From: JBGSIZ01 sp041742255
GTDB taxonomy: Bacteria > Pseudomonadota > Alphaproteobacteria > Rhodobacterales > Rhodobacteraceae
Assembly (NCBI GenBank): GCA_041742255.1
Contig: JBGSIZ010000204.1
Coordinates: forward strand, 1-28,529
Direction of reading: 5' to 3'
Length of the DNA: 28,529 nucleotides
Shown here: positions 13,751-22,568 of the stretch, one piece after another
Layout of the letters: each line of letters starts with the position of its first letter
How positions within the stretch are numbered: the stretch's first letter is position 1
Made by a program: the position numbers and the translations under genes
The notes under the pieces: model-generated
What the model saw: only the letters and a program-made list of their open reading frames with translations
Databases searched by the model: none
Told to the model about the DNA's origin: nothing

Positions 13751-14623
13751 ATGCCAACCGCGCGCGGCGCATTCATTTCCAGAACCGCCGCGAATTGGGC
13801 GGGCGTCATTCCGTTTTTGCTGTTTGCCGCCATCTTCCTGTTGCTGCCCACCGTGAATATCGTGTTGGGCGCGTTCCGGGGACCGGACGGCGGGTTTACC
13901 CTTGATACCCTTGCCAAATTGTTCGAGCCCCGGTTGGCCGCCAGTTTCTGGTTGTCGATCCGCGTGAGCCTGTTTTCGGCGGCGTTGGGGGCCGGTTTGG
14001 GGTTTCTGGTCGCCGCCGCCGTGATCCATGGCGGGTTGCCTGCGTGGGTCCGCGCCCCGATGGTGACGTTTTCGGGCGTCGCCGCCAATTTCGCGGGTGT
14101 GCCGCTGGCGTTTGCGTTTATCGCCACGCTGGGGCGATTGGGTCTGGTGACTGTCCTTCTCAAGGATTGGTTAGGGATCAACATTTACTCCGCCGGGTTC
14201 AACCTGATCAGTTTCTGGGGGCTGGTGTTTGTGTATCTGTATTTCCAGATGTCCCTGATGATCCTGATTATCACCCCCGCCCTTGAAGGGTTGCGCCGTG
14301 AATGGCGCGAGGCCGCCGAAAGTCTGGGGGCCACGGGTCTGCAATATTGGCGGATGGTGGCTATTCCGGTGCTGATGCCGTCCCTGCTGGGCACGTTTGC
14401 GTTGTTGTTCGCCAATTCGTTTGGGGCCATCGCCACGGCGCAAGCCCTGACCGGATCATCGCAAAGCCTGATTACGGTGCAGTTGTTCGCGCAAATCCGG
14501 GGCGATGTGTTGCAGGACCCCAATCTGGGCTATGCCATCGCGTTTGGGATGATCGTGATCACGGCCGTGGCAAATACCATTTACATCGTCCTGCGGACCC
14601 GTGCCGAGAAGTGGCAGAAATGA
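13751..14623 (+). CDS. ABC transporter permease 1 of the importer/PHP operon
   Basis: A 290-residue inner-membrane permease of the CysT/PotB type. About six helices: near 17-37 (VIPFLLFAAIFLLLPTVNIVL), 74-100, 105-130, 150-172, 195-225 and 255-280. The cytoplasmic coupling loop reads EGLRREWREAAESLGATGLQYWRMVAIPVL, a clear EAA motif. The ATG at 13751 follows GAGGACGCCAA and gives a short basic N-terminus; an in-frame ATG at 13715 lies in the terminator hairpin and is unlikely. The stop overlaps the next permease by 4 bp (ATGA), so the two are translationally coupled and should form the channel heterodimer. Confidence 0.9.
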   Translation: MPTARGAFISRTAANWAGVIPFLLFAAIFLLLPTVNIVLGAFRGPDGGFTLDTLAKLFEPRLAASFWLSIRVSLFSAALGAGLGFLVAAAVIHGGLPAWVRAPMVTFSGVAANFAGVPLAFAFIATLGRLGLVTVLLKDWLGINIYSAGFNLISFWGLVFVYLYFQMSLMILIITPALEGLRREWREAAESLGATGLQYWRMVAIPVLMPSLLGTFALLFANSFGAIATAQALTGSSQSLITVQLFAQIRGDVLQDPNLGYAIAFGMIVITAVANTIYIVLRTRAEKWQK

Positions 14624-15453
14624 CCGATATCGCTGCCGCACCCGCGACGATGCCGCGCCCCCGTCGCAGTCTGGGCAGGCTTATGTCATGGATCGTGTTC
14701 TGGGCCGGCGTCGCCTATTTCGCGCTGCCCCTGATCGGGATGTTCGAATTTTCGCTGCGCAAACGGCGCGGCACCTACAGTTTTGACGCCTACACAAGCG
14801 TTCTGACCGATCCGCAGTTTCAGGCGACGTTTACCTATTCGATCATCATGTCGCTGGTGACGATCGTGTTGGGCATGGCGTTGGTATTGCCTGCCGCCCT
14901 GTGGGTCCGGGTCCGGTTGCCGCGGATGCGTCCGGTGATCGAATTCATCACCCTGTTGCCGCTGGTCATTCCGGTGATCGTGATCGCGTTCGGCTATTTG
15001 CGGATGTTCAACACGTCGTCATTCCTGCCGATGACCGGGTCGATCACGGGGACCAATATCCTGCTGGCGTTCGGGTATTCCACGTTGGCTCTGCCGTATA
15101 TGTATCGCGCCATCGACAACGGGTTGCGCACGCTGGATGTGCAGACCCTGACCGAAGCCGCCCAGATACTGGGGGCAGGGTGGGGCACCATCGTGTTCCG
15201 CATCATGTTGCCCAACGTGTTCACGGCCCTGTTGTCGGGCGCGTTTCTGACGTTTTCCATTGTTCTGGGCGAATATGTGTTTGCGGCCCTTTTGGATCGC
15301 CCGGCCTTTGGTCCCTATATGATCTGGACGGGGGGCAACCGCGCCTATGAACCCGCCGCGCTGGCTGTGATCGCCTTTTCCATAACTTGGGGCTGCATGG
15401 GGCTGATCCAGCTTGCCGGCCGCCTGTTCCCTCATACAAGAGCGAAACGCTGA
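14620..15453 (+). CDS. ABC transporter permease 2 of the importer/PHP operon
   Basis: A 277-residue inner-membrane permease of the PotC type. Helices start near residue 22 (MSWIVFWAGVAYFALPLIGMF) and continue near 66-90, 105-125, 138-160, 195-220 and 245-265. The EAA loop reads RTLDVQTLTEAAQILGAGWGTIVFRIMLPNV. The start ATG overlaps the upstream permease stop by 4 bp, and its own stop overlaps the ATPase start by 1 bp (TGATG), showing a tightly packed operon. It partners permease 1 in importing an unknown solute. Confidence 0.9.
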   Translation: MTDIAAAPATMPRPRRSLGRLMSWIVFWAGVAYFALPLIGMFEFSLRKRRGTYSFDAYTSVLTDPQFQATFTYSIIMSLVTIVLGMALVLPAALWVRVRLPRMRPVIEFITLLPLVIPVIVIAFGYLRMFNTSSFLPMTGSITGTNILLAFGYSTLALPYMYRAIDNGLRTLDVQTLTEAAQILGAGWGTIVFRIMLPNVFTALLSGAFLTFSIVLGEYVFAALLDRPAFGPYMIWTGGNRAYEPAALAVIAFSITWGCMGLIQLAGRLFPHTRAKR

Positions 15454-16514
15454 TGGCCTATTTGCAGATCAATCACCTTGAGAAATCCTTTGGTCCGACC
15501 CGCGTGGTCAAGGATTTCAATATCGCCGTTGAAAAGGGCGAGTTCATTTCCCTGCTTGGCCCGTCCGGCTGTGGCAAGACCACAGTTTTGCGGGTGGTGG
15601 CCGGGTTTGAAACGCCCACCGCCGGGTCCATCACGATTGACGGGCGCGATGTGACCGGATTGCGCAGCAATCAGCGCAATATCGGCATGGTGTTTCAGGC
15701 CTATGCCCTGTTTCCGAACCTGACCGTGGCCCAGAATGTGGCCTTTGGGTTAAAGGTGGCGGGGGTGTCCCGGCGCGATGCCGATGCCCGCGTCACCGAA
15801 ATGCTGCACCTGATCGGCTTGCCCGACCTTGGCGACCGCTATCCGTTTCAGTTGTCGGGGGGCCAGCAACAGCGCGTCGCCTTGGCCCGCGCGTTGGCCC
15901 CGCAACCCCGCGTTTTGTTGCTGGATGAACCGCTGTCCGCGCTTGATGCCAAGATCCGGGTGTCCCTGCGTCAGGAAATCCGCCAAATCCAGCAGCAGTT
16001 GGGCATCACCACGATTTTCGTGACCCATGACCAAGAAGAAGCCTTGTCCATGTCCGACCGGGTGGTGGTCATGAATGGCGGGATCGCCGAACAGATCGGG
16101 GCCCCGTTCGAGATTTACAACCGCCCCGCGACCCCGTTTGTCGCCGGGTTCGTCGGCAGTCATACCGCGTTTGAGTGCCTTGTTCTGGACCCCGTGGCCG
16201 GGGCCGTCACGCTGGGCGGGGTGCGGTTGGAATTGGGCCAGACGATCAACGCGCTGCCCGGTGCCACGGTCCGGTTGGCCCTGCGCCCGGAGGCCGCGCA
16301 TCTGGGCCGGGTGCCGGGGTGCGAAACCGTGTTGGCCGGGCGCGTGGCGCAGGTCAACTTCATGGGGGCGATCATCCGCCTGACCGCGATGGTGGGCGAT
16401 ACCGCCCTCACGCTCGACACGTTCAACCGCCCCGATACGCCGCCTCCGCCCGTGGGGGCGCAGGTCGAGATCAGTGTCGCCGCCCGCGATTTCATCGTAT
16501 TGGCCGCAGGGTAA
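15453..16514 (+). CDS. ABC transporter ATP-binding protein of the importer/PHP operon
   Basis: A 353-residue importer ATPase of the PotA/FbpC/UgpC class. Motifs: Walker A GPSGCGKTT 36-44, Q-loop MVFQAYALFPNLTVAQNVAFGL, signature LSGGQQQRVALARALA near 133-146, Walker B VLLLDEPLSALD, H-loop TIFVTHDQEEALS. A regulatory TOBE-type extension occupies about residues 240-353. It starts in a TGATG overlap with permease 2, which sets the start. It energises uptake through the two permeases. All catalytic residues are present. Confidence 0.93.
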   Translation: MAYLQINHLEKSFGPTRVVKDFNIAVEKGEFISLLGPSGCGKTTVLRVVAGFETPTAGSITIDGRDVTGLRSNQRNIGMVFQAYALFPNLTVAQNVAFGLKVAGVSRRDADARVTEMLHLIGLPDLGDRYPFQLSGGQQQRVALARALAPQPRVLLLDEPLSALDAKIRVSLRQEIRQIQQQLGITTIFVTHDQEEALSMSDRVVVMNGGIAEQIGAPFEIYNRPATPFVAGFVGSHTAFECLVLDPVAGAVTLGGVRLELGQTINALPGATVRLALRPEAAHLGRVPGCETVLAGRVAQVNFMGAIIRLTAMVGDTALTLDTFNRPDTPPPPVGAQVEISVAARDFIVLAAG

Positions 16515-16540
16515 CCCGCCCCCGTTTTCAGGAGTTTGCC

Positions 16541-17467
16541 ATGACCCCAAACATCTTTGATCTGCCCGGCCAGTTCTGGCGCGGTAACCTGCACACCCAT
16601 TCCAACCGGTCCGACGGCGTGTTGAGCGCAGAGGAGGTGTGCCGCCGGTATCAGGCCGAAGGGTATGATTTCATTGCGATCACCGATCATTTCGTGGGTT
16701 TCTTTGGCTATCCGATCACCGACACCGTGCCGTTTCGGACCGACCGGTTTACCACCCTTCTGGGGGCAGAATTGCACAGCGGGGCCATGGCCAATGGCGA
16801 GATTTGGCATATTCTGGCGGTGGGTCTGCCGGCCGATTTTGCGCCGCCTGATGCCCCGGATTTCAAACCCCGCCCGGGTCAGGAAACTGGCCCCGCCATC
16901 GCGCAGCGCGCCCGGGACGCCGGTGCCTTTGTCGCCATCGCCCATCCCGAATGGTCCCAGTTGCCCGCCGAGGAGGCCGCCGTTCTGGACGCCGCCCACG
17001 CGGTTGAGATTTACAACCACGGTTGCGCCATGGGGTGCGATCGGGGATCGGGCGTCTATGTGGTCGAACATCTGTTGAACGCGGGCCGCGTTGTCAATTT
17101 GTGCGCCACGGACGACGCCCATTTCACCGAACCCGATCATTTCGGCGGCTGGGTGATGGTCCGGGCCCCACGCAACGACCCGGATGATCTGTTGGCGGCG
17201 TTGACCGCAGGCGCGTTCTATTCCTCGACCGGGCCGGAAATCCACGATGTCCGGTGGCACGCCGATGCCGTGGAAATCACTTGTGGCGCCGTGGTGACGG
17301 TGGTCTTGCAAGGGCGCGGCACACGCACGTCCGTGGTGCATGGCCACAGCATGACCCGGATCAGGGTGCCCTATAGCCAAATAGCCCCGTCGCCGTGGAT
17401 GCGCCTGTCCGTGATCGACAAGGCGGGCAAACGCGCGTGGACCAACCCAGTCTGGCGCGACGTCTGA
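16541..17467 (+). CDS. PHP-domain metallohydrolase/phosphoesterase
   Basis: A 308-residue protein with a PHP metal-binding domain and no signal peptide, so probably cytoplasmic. Metal-site residues in order: H18 and H20 (NLHTHSNRSDG) with D25, D49-H50 (ITDHF), E77 (GAELHSG), H90, H135 (AHPEW), H160 (NHG), D192 and H194 (TDDAH). This is the full set of a trinuclear PHP site. The last ~80 residues form a strand-rich tail as in CehA/McbA-like hydrolases. It should cleave a phosphoester, cyclic phosphate or other ester. CAGGAG precedes the ATG, 26 bp after the ATPase stop. As the last gene of an import operon it probably processes the imported solute. Confidence 0.88.
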   Translation: MTPNIFDLPGQFWRGNLHTHSNRSDGVLSAEEVCRRYQAEGYDFIAITDHFVGFFGYPITDTVPFRTDRFTTLLGAELHSGAMANGEIWHILAVGLPADFAPPDAPDFKPRPGQETGPAIAQRARDAGAFVAIAHPEWSQLPAEEAAVLDAAHAVEIYNHGCAMGCDRGSGVYVVEHLLNAGRVVNLCATDDAHFTEPDHFGGWVMVRAPRNDPDDLLAALTAGAFYSSTGPEIHDVRWHADAVEITCGAVVTVVLQGRGTRTSVVHGHSMTRIRVPYSQIAPSPWMRLSVIDKAGKRAWTNPVWRDV

Positions 17468-17486
17468 CCAAGACATCTCCGCCCGG

Positions 17487-18950
17487 TCACCCGTCCAGAT
17501 AGGTCTGGAGAGCCGTCTGCGTGCCCGCATCCCAGATCAGGCGCAGCCATGTTTCAAAACTGGCCGCAAAGCGTGGATTTTGGCCCAGATCGCCGTAGAA
17601 TTGTTCTTGTGCGATCCATGCCGCCGGGGTGACTTTGGCGGTTTTGGCCACTGCCGTCAGGGTATCCCAATGCGGATCGTTGGGCGCGATGGTGCTGCCG
17701 TCTTCGCGCGTGCCCTCACACATGCGCGCCCAAAGGGCTTCGACCAAGGCCAGACCGTCGATAGGCGCATCGGCAGCCAGCGCGTCCCGAAGGATCGGAT
17801 GCAGGAACCCGGGGTGGCGCGACGATCCGTCGAACGCGACCCGGCGTGTGGTGTCGCGGATTTCGGGGTTGGCAAACCGCCGTTCGATCAGATCGACATA
17901 GTCCGGCGGCGTCATCCCCGGCACAGCGGCCACATGCGGCACGATTTCCATCATTTCAATCTGGCGGAACAGGCGACCGATCAAGGGGTGCGCCATGGTG
18001 CCCGCGATGGTGTCCACCGACAGCAATTCACCGGGGTTCGAGATGATTTGGTGCCCCGCGTTCAGCACCCGCAGTTTCATCGCCTCAAAGCCGTGGACGT
18101 CGTTGGTAAATGTCGCCCCCACCTTGTCCCAATCGGGACGTCCGGCGCAAAAATCATCTTCGATGACCCATTGCCGGAAGTTTTCATGGGTGACGGGAAC
18201 GGTGTCGGCGATGCCAAATTCGCGGACCTGCGCCAGTTCTGCCGGGCCAGTCGCCGGGACAATGCAATCCACCATGGAATTGGGGAATGTCACGGTCCGG
18301 TCGATCCATGCGGCCATGTCCGGGTCGGACAGCGTGGCGAGCCCGACAACCGTTTGGCGCAGGATATCGCCATTGCCCTGCAGGTTGTCGCAGCACAAAC
18401 AGGTGAAAGGCCCCTCACCAGACGCCCGCCGACGGTGCAACGCCGCAATCATCACCCCAAACGCGGTTTTGGGGGTGTCCGGGTGGGCCGCGTCGTGCCG
18501 GATATCGGGATGGTCAAGGTCCAGCCCGCCGCCTGTCCCTTGGTAATACCCGCCTTCGGTCACAGTGAGCGAGACGATCCGGATGCCGGGTTGTGCCATC
18601 TGGGCAATCAGCGGGGCGTTGTCGGGCGTGATCGCCACATAGTCGATCATCGACCCGATCACCTCGGCGGATCGGCCGGAGGGGTCCAGTTCGATCAGGG
18701 TGGTCAGGCAATCCTGTGACAGCAAACGGGCGCGTTGGTCCGCATCCGCCGCGCGCACACCTGCCCCCACAATCGCCCAATCCAGCGCCAGTCCCGCGTT
18801 CATCAGTCGGTGCAGATACCACGCCTGATGCGCCCGGTGGAAATTGCCCAACCCGATGTGGACAATCCCCGCCGACAGGGCCGCGCGGTCATAGGTCGGT
18901 TTGCCGATGCCGGGTGGCAAATGGGCGAGCGTATCCAGTGTCAGATGCAT
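17487..18950 (-). CDS. mtlK: Mannitol/polyol 2-dehydrogenase, long-chain type (MtlK)
   Basis: A 487-residue long-chain mannitol dehydrogenase-family enzyme that oxidises mannitol to fructose, and often D-arabinitol to D-xylulose, with NAD+. The N-terminal nucleotide-binding site reads IVHIGLGNFHRAHQAWY (about 29-45). Catalytic K292, N297 and H300 lie in the conserved K-x4-N-x2-H segment (MKLRVLNAGHQ). The family segment GGYYQGTGGGLDLDHPDI and VIEDDFCAGRPDW are also present. The ATG at 18950 overlaps the smoS stop as TGATG and is preferred; an ATG 12 bp upstream is in frame. Last gene of the smo operon, as in Rhodobacter sphaeroides Si4, where mtlK also follows smoS. Confidence 0.92.
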   Translation of the reverse strand: MHLTLDTLAHLPPGIGKPTYDRAALSAGIVHIGLGNFHRAHQAWYLHRLMNAGLALDWAIVGAGVRAADADQRARLLSQDCLTTLIELDPSGRSAEVIGSMIDYVAITPDNAPLIAQMAQPGIRIVSLTVTEGGYYQGTGGGLDLDHPDIRHDAAHPDTPKTAFGVMIAALHRRRASGEGPFTCLCCDNLQGNGDILRQTVVGLATLSDPDMAAWIDRTVTFPNSMVDCIVPATGPAELAQVREFGIADTVPVTHENFRQWVIEDDFCAGRPDWDKVGATFTNDVHGFEAMKLRVLNAGHQIISNPGELLSVDTIAGTMAHPLIGRLFRQIEMMEIVPHVAAVPGMTPPDYVDLIERRFANPEIRDTTRRVAFDGSSRHPGFLHPILRDALAADAPIDGLALVEALWARMCEGTREDGSTIAPNDPHWDTLTAVAKTAKVTPAAWIAQEQFYGDLGQNPRFAASFETWLRLIWDAGTQTALQTYLDG

Positions 18951-19723
18951 CAGCTCATCCATTGTCCGCCGTCGACGTTATACGTCTGCGACACGATATA
19001 ATCAGCCTCGGACGAAGCGAGGAACACGGCCATCCCCGTGAGGTCGGCAGGCACCGCAAAGCGGCCCGCGGGCACACCTTCCTCGACCTCGGCCTTCTTC
19101 TCGCCGGGGTTGCGGCCTTCGAGTTTGGCAAACATCGCATCCACATGAACCCAATGTTCGCCGTCCACAACGCCGGGGGCAATGGCGTTCACGTTGATCC
19201 CGTGCTTGATCAGGTTGAGCCCGGCGGATTGGGTCATCGAAATCACCGCCGCCTTGGTCGAGCAATACACCAGCACAAGGCTTTCGCCGCGCCGTCCGGC
19301 CTGAGACGCCATGTTGATGATCTTGCCACCGTGCCCTTGGGCGATCATCTGTTTTGCGGCGGCCTGAAGGGTGAACAGCGTGCCAGCCACGTTGACGGCA
19401 TACAGGCGGTCATAGCTGGCGCGGGTGATGTCCACGGTTTCGGCGGCGTCAAAAAGGGCGGCGTTGTTGATCAGGATGTCAAGTTTGCCCGCCCGTGCCA
19501 CCACGGCCGCGATGGCCGCGTCAATGCTGTCCTGACGGGCGACGTCGATCTGGACCGGATAGGCAGCCGCCCCCAGTTCGGACGCCGTTTGCTGTGCTGC
19601 CTCCAGATTGATGTCGGCAATCGCGACGGTGGCCCCTTCGGCGATATAGCGTTCTGCGAAACCGCGCCCGATGCCCCGCGCGGCCCCGGTGATGAGAGCC
19701 GATTTTCCATCCAGTCGTTTCAT
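18950..19723 (-). CDS. smoS: Sorbitol/galactitol-type short-chain dehydrogenase (SmoS)
   Basis: A 257-residue classical SDR. Cofactor motif TGAARGIG at 12-19, D37 and D60 for NAD, NNAA at 86-89, N111, and catalytic S140-Y153-K157. I recognise close overall resemblance to the R. sphaeroides sorbitol dehydrogenase SmoS, including INMASQAGRRGE, NVNAIAPGVVDGEHW, EADYIV-QTYNVDGG and the terminal WMS. That enzyme oxidises D-glucitol to D-fructose and galactitol to D-tagatose, so both products are possible here. The start overlaps the smoK stop by 4 bp (ATGA) and the stop overlaps mtlK, so the genes are translationally coupled. Function by family is well supported; preferred substrate is not known. 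Confidence 0.93.
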   Translation of the reverse strand: MKRLDGKSALITGAARGIGRGFAERYIAEGATVAIADINLEAAQQTASELGAAAYPVQIDVARQDSIDAAIAAVVARAGKLDILINNAALFDAAETVDITRASYDRLYAVNVAGTLFTLQAAAKQMIAQGHGGKIINMASQAGRRGESLVLVYCSTKAAVISMTQSAGLNLIKHGINVNAIAPGVVDGEHWVHVDAMFAKLEGRNPGEKKAEVEEGVPAGRFAVPADLTGMAVFLASSEADYIVSQTYNVDGGQWMS

Positions 19724-20724
19724 GCGATCCGAAGTCCCTGTGTGTCAAAACGATGTATCTGGTCCGTTGCGGGGGTCAAATAGATGGTATCTCCGTGGCG
19801 TGCGGCGATGTCGCCCGCAATCCGGACGGTCATCATATCCAGAAGCCCAGTGTCATGGACATGGATAAAGGTGTCCGACCCAAGGTGTTCGGCCACGCCC
19901 ACCACGCCTTTCCAGGTGCCGTCGGTTTTGGAAACGGTCATATGTTCGGGGCGAATTCCAATGGTGGTCGCATCGTATTTGGCGGCCTCTGGCCCCGCAA
20001 TCAGGTTCATCTTGGGCGATCCGATGAACCCCGCGACAAATGTGTTTCGCGGCGTGTGATATAGGTCAAGCGGGCTGCCGACCTGTTCGATCACACCGGC
20101 CTGAAGCACGACGATCTTGTCGGCCATGGTCATCGCCTCGACTTGATCGTGGGTGACGTAGATCATGGTTGTGGACAGTTTTTCGTGCAGTTCCATGATT
20201 TCGAGCCGCATGCCGACGCGCAAGGCGGCGTCCAGATTGGACAGGGGTTCATCAAACAGGAACGCGGCGGGTTCCCGCACGATGGCCCGGCCAATGGCGA
20301 CCCGCTGTCGCTGGCCACCGGACAATTGCCCCGGTTTGCGGTCAAGGTAGTCGGTCAGGTTCAACGCCTTGGCCGCCGCGTTGATCTTGGCGGTTTGTGT
20401 GGCCTCGTCCAGCCCGGCCATCCGCATTGGAAACGCGATGTTCTTGCGCACGGTCATGTGCGGATAAAGCGCGTAGGATTGGAACACCATCGCAAGGCCG
20501 CGTTTGGCCGGGGGCAGGGTCGTCGCGTCCTTGCCATCAATGGTGATGTGGCCTGACGTTGTGTCCTCCAGCCCCGCGATCAGGCGCAACAGGGTGGATT
20601 TGCCACAGCCGGACGGGCCGACGAACACCACGAATTCGCCTTCGTTGATTTCGAGGTCCAGTGGCGGGATCACCTGCGCATTGCCGAAACTTTTGGTGAC
20701 CTGGTTAAGGATAATCTGTCCCAT
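19720..20724 (-). CDS. smoK: Polyol ABC transporter ATP-binding protein (SmoK/MalK type)
   Basis: A 334-residue sugar-importer ATPase of the MalK/UgpC class. Walker A GPSGCGKST 36-44, Q-loop MVFQSYALYPHMTVRKNIAFPM, signature LSGGQRQRVAIGRAIV, Walker B AFLFDEPLSNLD and H-loop MIYVTHDQVEAMT are all intact. The tail from about 235 holds an OB-type regulatory domain (FIGSPKMNLI, IGIRPEHM). The ATG overlaps the smoG stop by 1 bp (TAATG); an earlier in-frame ATG lies inside smoG and is rejected. Powers uptake through SmoF and SmoG. Confidence 0.93.
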   Translation of the reverse strand: MGQIILNQVTKSFGNAQVIPPLDLEINEGEFVVFVGPSGCGKSTLLRLIAGLEDTTSGHITIDGKDATTLPPAKRGLAMVFQSYALYPHMTVRKNIAFPMRMAGLDEATQTAKINAAAKALNLTDYLDRKPGQLSGGQRQRVAIGRAIVREPAAFLFDEPLSNLDAALRVGMRLEIMELHEKLSTTMIYVTHDQVEAMTMADKIVVLQAGVIEQVGSPLDLYHTPRNTFVAGFIGSPKMNLIAGPEAAKYDATTIGIRPEHMTVSKTDGTWKGVVGVAEHLGSDTFIHVHDTGLLDMMTVRIAGDIAARHGDTIYLTPATDQIHRFDTQGLRIA

Positions 20725-21554
20725 TACTTTACGGCTCCGAATGTGAGGCCCCGAACGAGCTGTTTCTGAGAGAACCACCCCATCACGAGGATTGGGGCAA
20801 TGGCCATCATCGAGGCCGCCGAGAGTTTTGCGTAAAACAACCCTTCGGGTGCCGAGAAGCTGGCGATGAAAGCGGTCAGCGGTGCGGCGTCCACGGTCGT
20901 TAGGAGGATGGTCCAGAACGCCTCGTTCCAGGCAAGGATGATGTTGAGAAGGATGGTCGAGGCAATCCCCGGCAACGCCATCGGGGTCAGCACATAGAGG
21001 ATTTCTGACCGCAGGTCCGCGCCATCCATCCGGCTGGCCTCGAGGATTTCACCGGGGATTTCCTTGAAATAGGTATACAGCATCCAGACGATGATCGGCA
21101 GGTTGATCAGCATCAGCACAACCACCAGCAACAGGCGGCTGTCCATCACGCCCAGCCATTTGGCCAGCAGGACCAGCGGATACAAGACGCCAACAGCCGG
21201 CAGCATCTTGGTTGACAGCATCCACATCAACACGTCCTTGGTCCGTTTGCCCGGCACAAAGGCCATCGACCACGCCGCCGGCACCGCAATCACGATGCCC
21301 AGCAACGTGGACCCCACCGAGATGATGATCGAATTCATCAGCGCCTTGGGGTAGTTGGACCGTTCCTGCACGACCGCATAATTCTCAAGCGTCCAGTCAA
21401 AGAAGAACCAGACGGGCGGATCGGAAATTGCTGTCGCCTCGGTCTTGAACGAGGTCAGGAACGTCCACAGGATGGGAAAGAACATCAAGAGGCCGAACGC
21501 CCATGCGAGCGCTGTCCACATCAGTTTCTGTTTGGTCGAGATTGCGCGTGCCAT
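20724..21554 (-). CDS. smoG: Polyol ABC transporter permease (SmoG, MalG type)
   Basis: A 276-residue inner-membrane permease of the carbohydrate CUT1 type. Helix 1 is near 12-32 (WTALAWAFGLLMFFPILWTFL), followed by a periplasmic loop and five further helices. The coupling loop reads PGEILEASRMDGADLRSEILYVLTPMALPGI, with the EAA-G motif of MalG proteins. AAGGGGCGG lies 6 bp or more before the ATG, 15 bp after smoF. It pairs with SmoF to form the polyol channel. Confidence 0.93.
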   Translation of the reverse strand: MARAISTKQKLMWTALAWAFGLLMFFPILWTFLTSFKTEATAISDPPVWFFFDWTLENYAVVQERSNYPKALMNSIIISVGSTLLGIVIAVPAAWSMAFVPGKRTKDVLMWMLSTKMLPAVGVLYPLVLLAKWLGVMDSRLLLVVVLMLINLPIIVWMLYTYFKEIPGEILEASRMDGADLRSEILYVLTPMALPGIASTILLNIILAWNEAFWTILLTTVDAAPLTAFIASFSAPEGLFYAKLSAASMMAIAPILVMGWFSQKQLVRGLTFGAVK

Positions 21555-21569
21555 GTGATGTCCGCCCCT

Positions 21570-22436
21570 TCAGCTATCGAGGTTCTTGCCGACGATCCGC
21601 ATCAGGAAGATCGCGATGATATTGGCGAGGATGACGGCCACGATGCCCCCGGCAGACCCCAGCCCAACATTCTGGCTCTCCAGCACCCGCTGATACACCA
21701 GATAGGTGAGGGTCCGCGTGCCAAAGGCGCCATTTGTGGTCACGAAAATCTCGGCGAAGATCGACAGCAGAAAAATCGTCTGGATCAGGATAACGACCGT
21801 AATCGCCCGGCTGAGATGCGGCAGGATGATGAACCGAAACCGCGACAGGGCCGGGGCACCGTCCATTTCCGACGCCTCCAACTGTTCGCTGTCGAGCGAT
21901 TGCACGGCGGTCAGAAGGATCAAGGTCGCAAACGGCAGCCATTGCCACGCCACAATCACCACAATCGAAAACAGGGGTGCCTGACTGAGGAAATCATAGG
22001 GTTGCAGCCCGAGGTATTTGTAGAAATACGAGAATAACCCGTTGTCCACGTTGAAGAACATGTTCTTCCACACCAGCGCCGACACGGTTGGCATGACAAA
22101 GAACGGGGCGATCACGAGGATGCGCACGATCCCTTGGCCGAACATCGGTCGGTCGAGAAGGAGCGCCATCATGACCCCCCCGATGATCGTGATCGACAAG
22201 ATGCCCGCCACCATCAAAAGCGTCGTGCCCACCGCCCCCAGAAACGCCGAGGAGTCAAAGAAGCGGGCGTAGTTGTCGAACCCGACCCAAGGTTCAAAGA
22301 TGCCGCGCAGCGGGCGATAGTCCGCGAACGAGAAATACAGCGTCATGCACAGCGGGACCAACATCCAGACCAGCAGGACGAAAACGGCGGGAGCGATCAT
22401 CAATCGGGCGGCGGATTTTGAATGCGCGGTGGCCAT
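21570..22436 (-). CDS. smoF: Polyol ABC transporter permease (SmoF, MalF type)
   Basis: A 288-residue inner-membrane permease of the CUT1 type. Helix 1 (about 12-34, LMIAPAVFVLLVWMLVPLCMTLYF) leads into the SFADYRPLRG loop typical of sugar MalF-like permeases. The EAA loop reads DSEQLEASEMDGAPALSRFRFIILPHL. The ATG at 22436 is chosen because AGGAG lies 8 bp upstream; an in-frame ATG at 22466 has no such site. It is separated from smoE by 132 bp containing a strong hairpin. Confidence 0.92.
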   Translation of the reverse strand: MATAHSKSAARLMIAPAVFVLLVWMLVPLCMTLYFSFADYRPLRGIFEPWVGFDNYARFFDSSAFLGAVGTTLLMVAGILSITIIGGVMMALLLDRPMFGQGIVRILVIAPFFVMPTVSALVWKNMFFNVDNGLFSYFYKYLGLQPYDFLSQAPLFSIVVIVAWQWLPFATLILLTAVQSLDSEQLEASEMDGAPALSRFRFIILPHLSRAITVVILIQTIFLLSIFAEIFVTTNGAFGTRTLTYLVYQRVLESQNVGLGSAGGIVAVILANIIAIFLMRIVGKNLDS

Positions 22437-22522
22437 GAAAACGCTCCTGTCGGGAAGTTTGGTCAATCTGGTGCCAATTGGACCTGGCCCGTGCGGGTTT
22501 GCCCAAGGTCCTGGTGCGGGAA

Positions 22523-22550
22523 CAGGCGGCGCGAAGGATCGCGCCGCCTG
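22523..22550 (-). terminator. Intercistronic stem-loop between smoE and smoF
   Basis: CAGGCGGCGCGA and TCGCGCCGCCTG form a perfect 12-pair stem with a 4-base loop. On the minus strand it is followed by TTCCCG, with no real T-run. The position right after the binding-protein gene fits an mRNA stabiliser or partial terminator that favours smoE. Confidence 0.75.
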
Positions 22551-22568
22551 CCCAAAGCCTGGGAGGGC

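Noticed and set aside
16175..16540. Longer upstream start for the PHP gene frame
   Set aside because: The frame is open back into the ATPase gene, but the ATG at 16541 has a good ribosome site and gives the proper PHP N-terminus.
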